From positions 6,997,001 to 7,061,000 of the forward strand of contig NZ_CP018047.1 in the NCBI RefSeq assembly GCF_002009175.1: a stretch of 64,000 bases of DNA. The letters run 5' to 3'. The position numbers were made by a program, and so were the translations under genes. The notes under the pieces are model-generated. The model made no database searches. It was not told the DNA's origin and saw only the letters and a list, made by a program, of their open reading frames with translations. The stretch is from Streptomyces niveus (lineage in GTDB: Bacteria > Actinomycetota > Actinomycetes > Streptomycetales > Streptomycetaceae). This document shows positions 1-11,400 of the stretch, piece by piece; the stretch's first letter is position 1, and every line of letters begins with the position of its first letter.

Positions 1-2480
1 AGCGTGCGCGCGGTCGCGACCAGGGTCGCCTCGCCGACGGAAGCGATCCCGAGCGCGGGTGCCCGGGTGCCGTCCGGACCGTCGGCCGCCGGTCCCGGCA
101 GCCCCGGGGTGCGGTCGATGACCCGGACCGTCGCCGGTCCCGGCGCCAGCTCCAGCTCCAGCTCCACGCCCCGCTCGGGCACCTGACGGATCCACAGTTC
201 CCAGGCGTCGTCCCCGGCCGGGTCGTCCGCGAACTCTCCGGGCACCCCGGACAGCGACCAGCCGCGGACGGCCGTCCCGCTGACGACGATCACCAGCTCG
301 TCGGCGCCGCGTTCGGAGACCGCCGTCAGCCGGACCCGCCGCCCCCCGGCCTCCGAGCCTCCGAGCACCTTGGTCGTGATCCGAGGACCGGGCAGTGGGA
401 ACTCCTCGGCCGGGCCCCGCCGTACCGGCACCCGCCAGCCCGGCCAGAGGTCGGTCACGGAACCGGGCTCGGCGTCCGCCGGCAGGAACCGGTCGCTCCA
501 TTCGTCCGACGGGGCCCCGCTGATCCAGTGGGCCGTACGCCGGTCGGCGTCCCACACGTACGCGAGGTCGGCCCGCAGACGGCGCTCGCGCTCCGGAGGT
601 AGCAGCGCGGTGCCCGCCAGCACGGCCACCGCCACCACGGCCGCGGTCACCGGAAGCAGCCGCGGCATACCCGGCAGCACCCCCGGCAGCAGGGCCGTGA
701 GCAGCGCCGCGACGGCCACCGGCGCGGCGACCAGGCCGAGACCCAGGGCGTCGGTGAGCAGCGGCAGCAGCGGGAACACCAGCAGGGCGGCCGGGACCGT
801 GCCCAGCGCGGCGGCCAGCACCCGGCCCCGTACGGTCGTCCCGGCCCGTGAGGTGAGCACGGCCGCGGCGGCGAGCAGACCCAGCGCGGGCCAGATGAAC
901 ACATGGCTGCCGCCGGGCAGCGCCACCGCGCTCACGCAGGACAGCAGGATCCACAGCAGTGCCGCGCCCGCCACCTGTTCGCGGGGACCGGCCCACCGCC
1001 GCACGAGCAGTGCCAGCGTGCTGCCGACGGCCAGGGTGAGCGCCAGGAACCCGGCGAGTGCCGGACCGTGCCCGCCGATGTCGTAGTAGTGGTCGAACTC
1101 GGCGTGTCCGGACGCCGTCAGCGGGGCCAGCGCGAACGCGGCCCCGGCGGCGAGCAGCAACTGGCCGAGGGCGACGAGGAATCCGCGGCAGACACCGCCG
1201 ACGGTGAGCAGGCCCCGCGCGCGCAGCCGCAGGAGCAGCGCCAGACCGAGCCCGGCCACCACCAGTGCGGCGGGCAGGGCGGCGCCCAGCGGATAGGAGA
1301 CGAACCATCCGGCGGCCTGGAAGTACGCGGAGTCCCCGGCCGGGGTACGCGCCAGGTCGGCGGAGCCGAGCGCGCGGGCGAGGCCGAGTGCCTGCCCGCC
1401 CTGGTGCTGGACGGTGGCCGGGTCGACCTGCTCCGGGGTGTCGGTGGCCCCGTGGTAGTGGGTGTAGCCGTCCAGGTAGGCGAGGTTCAGCCCCTGGTGC
1501 CCGGCCTCCTGGAACACCGTGAAGTCGGTGAGGTTGGGCATGTAGCCGTACGCGGCGTCGAGCAGCGAATCGGTCCGCGCGCCCGGCACCTCTCCGGCGA
1601 GGGTCTTCACCAGCCAGGCGGTGTCGGGACCCGCTTCGAACATCAGGCTCGGCCCGCGGCTGCCCCGGGCCTCGAAGTTCAGGATCACGGCGTCGGGCGG
1701 CAGCAGGCCGGGCGTGTTCACCAGGGCCTGCGCGCCGAGGAGGCCGCTCTCCTCGGCGTCGGTGAACACGAACAGGACGTCGTTGCGCGGCGGCGGTCCG
1801 GTGAGGAGCGCGCGGGCGGTCTCCAGCAGCACCGACACCGGGACCCCGGCGTCGTTCGCGCCCGGTCCCGCCTCGGTGGAGTCGTAGTGGGTGACCAGCG
1901 CGACGGGCCGGGTGCTGTCGGTACCGGGGACGCGTGCGACCACGTTCTCCAGCCGCAGACCGGCGTATCTGGAGTCGGCGCCGATGGGGGAGAGGTCCGG
2001 CCGGTGGGAGGCCGCCGCCCCGGTGTGCACCTTCGTGTCGATGCCCAGCGCGGTGAGCGTGCGGACGAGATACTCGCGGGCCCGCGTATGCGCGGCCGAG
2101 CCACTGGGCCGCGGGGCGGCGGCGATCTCCCGTACGTGTTCGGTGGCGCGGGCGGCCGAGAAGGTGTCGGCGGGGGCGTCCGGGCCGCGGGCGGCGGGCA
2201 TCCGGCCGTCCAAGATCACCAGGGACAGACAGAGCGCGGCGAAGACGGCGACCGCGGCCGGGAACACCCAGCGGGCCACGGCGGTACGGCCCGCTCCTCG
2301 CCGTACGTCACCGGGCTCCCGCCGGTCCGTGCCGTGCCGGTCGGTGCCACTGTCCCCGGGGCTGTCGCGAGCCTGCCCGCCGGGGCCGGGATCCTTCGGG
2401 CCCACCGGGCCGGGAGCGGGTGTCTCCAGGCTCTGGGGCGGGGTGCCGCCCGCGCCTGTCTCATACCGCCTGGATGCCAT
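1..2480 (-). CDS. M28-family metallopeptidase with multi-pass membrane C-terminus (partial at left edge)
   Basis: About 826 codons are visible and the gene runs off the left end. The ATG at 2480 overlaps the last 20 nt of the upstream SARP gene, which suggests translational coupling. A proline/glycine-rich cytoplasmic head is followed by one hydrophobic segment (about residues 65-85) and then an M28 aminopeptidase domain: THYDST (zinc His about residue 197), GANDAG (Asp about 208) and TDAEESG (catalytic and zinc Glu about 238). After about residue 390 there are several long hydrophobic stretches, then a hydrophilic extracytoplasmic-like tail. Family knowledge: saframycin and naphthyridinomycin pathways use a membrane peptidase to remove an acyl-peptide leader outside the cell. 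Inference from context: this enzyme does that job here, releasing the mature THIQ from a lipo-alanyl prodrug. A general M28 housekeeping peptidase is the alternative, but the overlap with the cluster regulator argues against it. Confidence 0.85.
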   Translation of the reverse strand, partial: MASRRYETGAGGTPPQSLETPAPGPVGPKDPGPGGQARDSPGDSGTDRHGTDRREPGDVRRGAGRTAVARWVFPAAVAVFAALCLSLVILDGRMPAARGPDAPADTFSAARATEHVREIAAAPRPSGSAAHTRAREYLVRTLTALGIDTKVHTGAAASHRPDLSPIGADSRYAGLRLENVVARVPGTDSTRPVALVTHYDSTEAGPGANDAGVPVSVLLETARALLTGPPPRNDVLFVFTDAEESGLLGAQALVNTPGLLPPDAVILNFEARGSRGPSLMFEAGPDTAWLVKTLAGEVPGARTDSLLDAAYGYMPNLTDFTVFQEAGHQGLNLAYLDGYTHYHGATDTPEQVDPATVQHQGGQALGLARALGSADLARTPAGDSAYFQAAGWFVSYPLGAALPAALVVAGLGLALLLRLRARGLLTVGGVCRGFLVALGQLLLAAGAAFALAPLTASGHAEFDHYYDIGGHGPALAGFLALTLAVGSTLALLVRRWAGPREQVAGAALLWILLSCVSAVALPGGSHVFIWPALGLLAAAAVLTSRAGTTVRGRVLAAALGTVPAALLVFPLLPLLTDALGLGLVAAPVAVAALLTALLPGVLPGMPRLLPVTAAVVAVAVLAGTALLPPERERRLRADLAYVWDADRRTAHWISGAPSDEWSDRFLPADAEPGSVTDLWPGWRVPVRRGPAEEFPLPGPRITTKVLGGSEAGGRRVRLTAVSERGADELVIVVSGTAVRGWSLSGVPGEFADDPAGDDAWELWIRQVPERGVELELELAPGPATVRVIDRTPGLPGPAADGPDGTRAPALGIASVGEATLVATART

Positions 2481-4452
2481 AGACCGTGGATCCCTCACTC
2501 GGCCGGTATCCGCGCGGTCCCCCGGCGTTGCTCTCCCGCCGGCACAGCGCCCTCTCGATGCGGTCGAGCACGTCCTGCTCGGCCACCGCGCCGAGTTCCG
2601 CCCCGGCGCGCTGCCGGGCGTGGTCGCGGACCAGCGGGTTGAACGCGTAGGTGGGGCCGTCCTTCGTTCCGCCGGGGGCGACCGCCAGCAGGTGCAGATT
2701 GACCAGGGTGTCCAGCAGCCGCTGGGTGTCCTCGCCGGGCCGGTCGGAGACGGCGGAGGCCATCCACTCGGGGACGTACTCCAGGTCGCACAGGCTGAGC
2801 CGGAGCCAGAGCCGGTACCCGGCCGGGGGCAGCTGGTCGAGGGAGGAGGCGAGCCGCGCTCCCATGTCCAGCCAGCCTATGGAGAGTTCGTCGATACGAT
2901 TCTGCTGGGTCGCCAGACGGTCGGTGAAGCTGCGCAGGGTGCAGCGCGGCCGGGCCCGCAGCCGCGCTCCGGCGGCCCTGATGGCCAGCGGCAGGTGTCC
3001 GCAGAGCTGGGCGATCCGCCTGGCGCTGTCGACCTCGGCGAAGACCCGCTCCACGCCCACCAGGGAGGCGAGCAGGTCCAGGGCCTCGTCGGTGGGCAGC
3101 CCGTCGACGCTGTACTCGGTCAGGCCGGGGATCTTCAGCAGACTGGCCCGGCCGGTGCACAGGACCGCGCTCTCGCCGCTGGGCAGCAGGGCCTCGTACC
3201 GGGTGGACTCCGCCACGTCGTCCAGCACGATGAGCAGGCGCTTGTTGGCGGTGACGCTGCGGAACAGCGCGGCGCGGGCGGCGAGGCCCGCCGGGATGCG
3301 CTGTTCGGGCACCCCGAGCGCGTCGAGGAACCCGTGCAGCACCTCCTGCGGGGCCGCGGGGTCGGTCTGTCCGTGCAGGTCCGCGTAGAGCCGGCCGTCC
3401 GGGAAGCGCTGTTGCAGGCCGTGGCCGACATGGATGGCGAGCGCGGTCTTGCCGGTGCCGCCACAGCCCGCCAGCGCCACCACGCGAGGCCCGCCGTCAG
3501 CGCGCAGGTCCGAGGTGATGCGGTGGAGCAGGTCGCGCCGGCCGGTGAAGTCCTTCACCCGGGCCGGTAACTGCGCCGGCACCTTGGCGGGTGGCCAGGG
3601 CTGGTACGAAACGGCGGCCGGTGGTGCGATCGGCTCGCCGGACAGGATCTTCTGGTGCAGCTCCTGGAGTCCGGCACCCGGCTCCAGGCCGAGATTGTTG
3701 ATCTGGGTGAGGCGGTTGTTGCGGTAGACGGTGAGTGCCTCCGCCCGGCGCTGGGAGAGGTGCAGCGCGGTCATCAGCTGGGCGCACAGCCGCTCGCGCA
3801 TCGGGTACTCGGCGACAAGTGGCTTGAGTTCACTGATGAGTTCGGCGTGCCGGCCGAGGGTCAGGCCGACGTCGAGCCACTCCTCCAGGACCGAGAAGCG
3901 GCGCTCCTCCCAGTGGGCGGCCACCGCGTAGGTGAGCGGTCCCGAGAGGTCGGCGAGCGGCTGCCCGCGGAAGAGGGCCAGGGCGCTGCGGTATTCGGCG
4001 GTGGCCGACTCCAGATCGCCGACGGCCACCAGCTCCCGGGCCCGGCGTACGGACTTCTCGAACGCGTGGGCGTCGAGGTCGTCGTCGCCGAGCCGGATCC
4101 GGTAGCCGCCCTGCTCGGTCTCGATGAGGTCGACCGGAGCGCCGGCGGCTGCGAAGGCGTTCCGCAGCCGCCAGACACAGGTCTGGATCTGTTTGTCCGC
4201 GGTGGCCGGCGGAGCCGAGCGCCACACGGCGTCGATCAGCGAATTGACCGGCACGATTCGGTTCGTATGAAGCAGCAGGGCCGCGAGCACCGTCAGCTGG
4301 CGATTCCTGCCCACGCGAATTGGCTTGCCGTGAATGATTACCTGTAATGGCCCAAGGATGCGAAAGAAAATGTCACGACCATTGTCGTCCAGTCCTTCTT
4401 GGGAGTGACCTGTATTGAGAGATGAATATCCATTGTGGATCGGCAAGATCAT
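2461..4452 (-). CDS. SARP-family transcriptional activator with NB-ARC ATPase domain
   Basis: AfsR/DnrI-type regulator. The N-terminus carries the OmpR-like winged helix (begins FFRILGPLQV, includes LWRSAPP-like and WRLRNAF segments), then the bacterial transcriptional activation domain (DAHAFEKSVRRAREL through GLEPGAGLQELHQKIL), then an NB-ARC part with Walker A GCGGTGKTA near residues 323-331 and a LLIVLDDV Walker B. No long TPR tail is present, so it is shorter than full AfsR. The ATG at 4452 directly follows GGAGG (4453-4457); a TTG at 4446 has the better spacing, so the exact start is uncertain and the longer open frame to 4569 is less likely. A TTA leucine codon (4345-4347) lies in the DNA-binding domain, which predicts dependence on the bldA tRNA. 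It is the likely pathway activator. Confidence 0.9.
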   Translation of the reverse strand: MILPIHNGYSSLNTGHSQEGLDDNGRDIFFRILGPLQVIIHGKPIRVGRNRQLTVLAALLLHTNRIVPVNSLIDAVWRSAPPATADKQIQTCVWRLRNAFAAAGAPVDLIETEQGGYRIRLGDDDLDAHAFEKSVRRARELVAVGDLESATAEYRSALALFRGQPLADLSGPLTYAVAAHWEERRFSVLEEWLDVGLTLGRHAELISELKPLVAEYPMRERLCAQLMTALHLSQRRAEALTVYRNNRLTQINNLGLEPGAGLQELHQKILSGEPIAPPAAVSYQPWPPAKVPAQLPARVKDFTGRRDLLHRITSDLRADGGPRVVALAGCGGTGKTALAIHVGHGLQQRFPDGRLYADLHGQTDPAAPQEVLHGFLDALGVPEQRIPAGLAARAALFRSVTANKRLLIVLDDVAESTRYEALLPSGESAVLCTGRASLLKIPGLTEYSVDGLPTDEALDLLASLVGVERVFAEVDSARRIAQLCGHLPLAIRAAGARLRARPRCTLRSFTDRLATQQNRIDELSIGWLDMGARLASSLDQLPPAGYRLWLRLSLCDLEYVPEWMASAVSDRPGEDTQRLLDTLVNLHLLAVAPGGTKDGPTYAFNPLVRDHARQRAGAELGAVAEQDVLDRIERALCRRESNAGGPRGYRPSEGSTVYGIQAV

Positions 4453-4664
4453 CCTCCGGACGCCGAGGCAATTTGCAGGCCAGCAGGGAACTTTAGGAGA
4501 GCATCGGCCGTCATGTCCATACCCCCGCTTGCTGATGACCATGGACATTGTTCGGAGAAACTTTTCCACTGGCGAGGATTCTTTGCACTGTGCACAATGC
4601 GGACTGGCTTGAATAGTTCGGTCCCGTGGAGGCGGCTATCGGCGGGGCATCGATCGATCGCCAA
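4453..4664. promoter_or_regulatory. Lower-GC leader upstream of the SARP gene
   Basis: This 212-nt gap between the orphan A-domain gene and the SARP gene is clearly less GC-rich than its surroundings. It holds the GGAGG used by the SARP start. It is the only sizeable gap in the minus-strand arm, so a separate promoter for the regulator and peptidase is plausible. No unambiguous -35/-10 pair or SARP direct repeats could be fixed by eye. Confidence 0.35.
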
Positions 4665-7241
<2,577 letters not shown>

Positions 7242-7329
7242 GACTCGCTGCCTCCTGTGGCGCTGTGGTGATGTCGTGGTGAAGCGGCCGGACGGGTGTC
7301 CGGCCGCTTCTGTCTGCTCCCACGGCCCG

Positions 7330-8334
7330 TCAGAGCAGGACGCGCTCCGCCGGAGTCTCCCGGTGGGCCCGCGACTTGCGCAGGTCCCGGGTGACGACCG
7401 CCTTCTTGAGCCAGCGGTCCGTCCCGTCGAACCGGGCCTTGAACGCGCTTCTGCCGTGCACCGCCCGGTAGTTGTCGATCACCAGCAGATCACCGGGGGC
7501 CAGCGCGACCTCGGTCAGGTTCCGTTGCAACTCCCCGGTCAGCGCGGTCAGCGCCGCCGCGGCCTCCTGATCACCCGGCAGCGGCGACATGAACGCCGGG
7601 TCGATCCGCAGGTACGGCCGGTCCGGATGCCCGAACAGCACGGCGACCGGCTCCGGATCGTCCTGCATCCGCTGCACCGCGTGCAGGCTGCCCCGGTTCT
7701 CGGTGAGCTTCCGGGCGTGCTTGAGGTGCTCGGTGTCCGGCAGGATCAGGAACCGGGACTGGCCCAGCACCTCCCGCTGCTCGTCCGTCAGCGCCACCTC
7801 GTCCACCCCGGACACCACCGTGGGCACCGCGTCATGGTTCCGCAGTCCCAGCAGCAGCAGATAGTCGCAGCGGAACGGGTGGAAGCCGTCCTCGGTGTGC
7901 CAGGCCAGCTCCACCGTGCCGTGACCGCTCTGGTCGTTCTCGTGCGCGGGGACCGGCAGCACGTCGTGCACCAGCCGCCCGTTCTGAAGGGTCGACCAGC
8001 CGAACAGGTCCCCGAGGTGCGCGGTGGCCAGCATGAGAGCCACCTCGTGCACCCCCGACTCCGGTTCCCTGGGCGGCTCCCGCCAGTCCAGCGGGGTCGG
8101 CCCGAGCCGGCTGTCGTCCACCGGAAGGCCCCGCACGACCAGGCAGGAGGCCGTCTCCGCGTTCCGGAACTCCCGCAGCTCCCGGATCAGGCGCGGCGGC
8201 AGCCGGTGGGCCTGCACGGACAGATCGTCCAGCAGGGCCGGGGCGCTGCTCGCCCCGTGGTCCCGCAGAACCGAGCGGGTGAGCGTGTCCATCGCGGCTC
8301 CTTCGGCCGCGTCAAGGTCTACGTAACGGATCAT
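7330..8334 (-). CDS. Fe(II)/2-oxoglutarate-dependent arginine oxygenase/desaturase-like (VioC/NapI group)
   Basis: 334 aa in the clavaminate synthase-like fold. The iron triad is visible as H146 and E148 in AWHTEDGF and H293 in NYRAVHGR; R307 in GTDRWLKK is placed to hold 2-oxoglutarate. Stretches such as [13 protein letters not shown] and the C-terminal TRDLRKSR strongly resemble arginine beta-hydroxylase VioC. Family knowledge: in naphthyridinomycin biosynthesis the relative NapI desaturates L-arginine to 4,5-dehydroarginine, a THIQ building block. Inference: this gene supplies dehydroarginine or hydroxyarginine to the assembly line. The gene sits 71 nt after the C-A-T-R gene in the same arm. 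An internal ATG at 8292 has a better ribosome-binding site (GAAGGAG), so the protein may begin there with the conserved core intact. Confidence 0.85.
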   Translation of the reverse strand: MIRYVDLDAAEGAAMDTLTRSVLRDHGASSAPALLDDLSVQAHRLPPRLIRELREFRNAETASCLVVRGLPVDDSRLGPTPLDWREPPREPESGVHEVALMLATAHLGDLFGWSTLQNGRLVHDVLPVPAHENDQSGHGTVELAWHTEDGFHPFRCDYLLLLGLRNHDAVPTVVSGVDEVALTDEQREVLGQSRFLILPDTEHLKHARKLTENRGSLHAVQRMQDDPEPVAVLFGHPDRPYLRIDPAFMSPLPGDQEAAAALTALTGELQRNLTEVALAPGDLLVIDNYRAVHGRSAFKARFDGTDRWLKKAVVTRDLRKSRAHRETPAERVLL

Positions 8335-8405
8335 CGGCGCTCAACTCCCCCATGATCCGTATGGAAGCGTCCTCGTGTGTTCACGAGTTCTCCTTGTCCT
8401 GACGG

Positions 8406-11400
8406 TCAGTTGACGTTGGCCTGCGGTACGACGAAGGTCTCGGGATCGGGCAGGTAACCGCCGTCCACCAGGAACCGGAAGCAGGAGTGCGCCCACTCCT
8501 CGGCCACCGGCGGGCAGCTGATGCCCGAACCTTCGAGGGCCTCGGTCAGTACCCGGCACTCGTCCATCGGGTTGATCTGCTTCTGCAGCTCCGGGTCGAG
8601 CGCGGCGTGCCGCATCGTGGCGACCCGCAGCAGCGGGGTCATCGGGAACAGGATGTGGTCCTCGTCGACGTTCAACGCCCGCTGCCTGGCGTCCTCCTCG
8701 TCGATGACGTCGAGGTTGTAGCCGAACGACCGCAGCCACTGGTAGCACTGCTGCATCGTGGTGGGCGCCGGGTTGGTGATGTTGAAGTTCTTCCCGAAGT
8801 TCTCCTCGCGCAGCGAGGTGTAGACGACGGCCTGCGCCGTGAAGTCCACCGGCACCGCGTTGATGACGTCGTTGTAGAGCGGGAGCACCCCGAGGTCGAG
8901 GAAGCCCCGCAGATACACGTACAGGTAGTCGGTGTGGTGCGAGGCGCCGGTCTCGGCGTGGCCGGTGATCATCCACGGGCGCTGCACGGTCAGCGGGATG
9001 CCCCGGTCCCGGGCGATGTACATGATCTTCTCGGCCAGCCACTTGCTGCGCGGGTAGCCGGTCGGAATCCGGATCGGACCGCTGTCCAGGTCCTCCTCGG
9101 TGAACGGCCGCTCCGCGCCGCTGCCCATGAACACGTCGACGCTGGAGATGAAGTGGACCGACTTCAGCGTCTCGGTCGTCGCCAGCCGCAGCACCTCCTT
9201 GGTGCCCTCGACGTTGGCCGGACGGGCCGCCTCGTACGGGTAGGTGAAGTTGACCACCGCGCCGCTGTGGTAGATCACGTCGATCCGCGACGCGCAGGCC
9301 GCGAACTCCTCCGGGCCCAGGCCGAGCCGCGGCTTGGCCAGGTCACCGATGACCATGCGCATCCGGGAGCGGTACGACTCGTCCCACGCGTGGTAGGTGC
9401 GCAGGGTCTGCTCCATGCGCTCCCACGCCGCGTCCTCGCTCTCCGCCCGGACCAGGCAGTGCACGAGGGCCTCGGTGCTCTTGATCAGCTCCACCACGAG
9501 GAACGCGCCCAGATAACCGGTGGCACCGGTGACCAGCGCGTGCCGCGGGTTGAACCACTCGGAGTGCGGCAGGTCCCCGGGAGTGATCTCCTCGGGCAGC
9601 CGGACCTCCTCGTGCAGCTCCTCCAGCTGCTGCGCGTACAGGACCTCGCTGTCCACGTTGTCCCGCTGCCGGCGGTCCTCCTCGATCGCCGCGGCGACAC
9701 CGGCCACCGTGGGCACCCGGAAGATCTGCTCCACCGGCAGGGTCACGTCGTGCGTCCGGGCCAGCTGCGCGGTCAGCCGCGCCACCAGCAGGGAGTTCCC
9801 GCCGAGTTCGAAGAAGTCGGCCACCGCGCTGACCGCCGGCACGCCCAGCAGCGAGCAGAAGGTCTCCGCGATCTCCGCCTCGAGCTGGGTCCCGGGCTCC
9901 ACGAAGTCCTCGATGCCGAGGTCCGGCGCGGGAAGTGACGCGGTGTCCACCTTGCCGTTCGGGGTGAGCGGTATCCGCTCCAGCGTCACGAACGCGCCCG
10001 GCACCATGTAGTCGGGCACCGCCGCCAGGACGTGCTTGATCAGGGCTTCCTTGGTCAGCACGCGGCCGACGACCGGGACCACGTACGCCACCAGGCGCTG
10101 CACGCCAGGCTGGTCCTCCCGCGCGATCACCGCGGTCTCGGCGACCAGCGGGTGCCGGCGCAGGACGTTCTCGATCTCGGTCAGTTCGATCCGGAAACCG
10201 CGGATCTTGATCTGGGTGTCGGCACGTCCGAGGAACTCGACGCTGCCGTCCTGCCGGTAGCGGGCCAGGTCCCCGGTCCGGTACAGACGGGCCCCCGGCT
10301 CCTCGGAGAACGGGTCGGGCAGGAAACTCCCCGCCGTCATCCCCGGCCGGCTGACGTAGCCGCGGACCACACCGCCGCCGCCGATGTACAGCTCGCCGGG
10401 CACGCCGGGCGGCACCGGGCTCAGCCGCTTGTCCAGCAGGTGCAGACGGGTGTTGGGGATCGGGTGCCCGATCGGCACCCGGCCGGCCGCCGCGTCCTGC
10501 GCGGTCACCGCGTGCACCGACGCCCAGACGGTCGCCTCGGTCGGACCGTACTCGTTGAACAGCGCCACCTTCGGCGAGCGCCGGTGGTGCGCCTCGACCA
10601 GACCGGGCGGCAGCACCTCACCGGCCAGCACGGTCGTGCGCACCGACGGGAACGCCTCCGGCTCGGCGTCGAGCAGCACCGCGTACTGCGAGGGCACACC
10701 GTCGACGTGGGTGACCTCCTTGGCCCGGATCAGCGCGCCGAGCAGCCGGGGGTCCAGCACCTCCCTCTCGTCGGGCACGACGACGGTCCCGCCGCGGCGC
10801 AGCGTCCAGTACAGACCGCCGCCCGAGGCGTCGAAGGTGAACGGGGCCAGCACCAGATAGCGCTCCGGCAGCCCCGGGGCCTCGAGGACCGAACGGGCCA
10901 GTGTGGAGTGCACGATCTGCCGGTGCTCCACCGCCACACCCTTCGGGCGGCCGGTGGACCCGGAGGTGTAGATGACGTACGCCAGGCTGTCCGGCCCGAC
11001 CGCCACGGAGGGCCGGGTCACCGGGCCCTCGGGATCGGCGGTCGGCACCACCACACCCTCCAGGCCCGGCGTCTTGCCCGCGAGAGCGTCCAGCGCCCCC
11101 TGGCCACCGACGACCAGGGAGATCCCGGCGTCCTGCGCGATCGACGCGATCCGGTCCGCCGGGTACGACGGGTCCAGCGGCACGTACGCGCCGCCCGACT
11201 TCAGCACGCCCAGCAGCGCGACCATGGTGTGCACCGACCGGTCGGCCAGTACGCCGACCAGCGTCTCCGGGCCCGCGCCGAGCCCGGCGAGCCGCGCGGC
11301 CAGCGCCTCGGCCCGCAGGTCCAGCGAGGCGTACGTCAGCTCCGCCGCGCTGGAGGTCAGCGCCAGGGTGTCCGGGTGGGCCGCCGCGGCCTCCTCGACC

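Noticed and set aside
370..3570. Long plus-strand open frames opposite the peptidase and the SARP gene
   Set aside because: The minus strand carries the M28 and SARP motifs; the plus frames are Arg/Gly/Pro-rich shadows.
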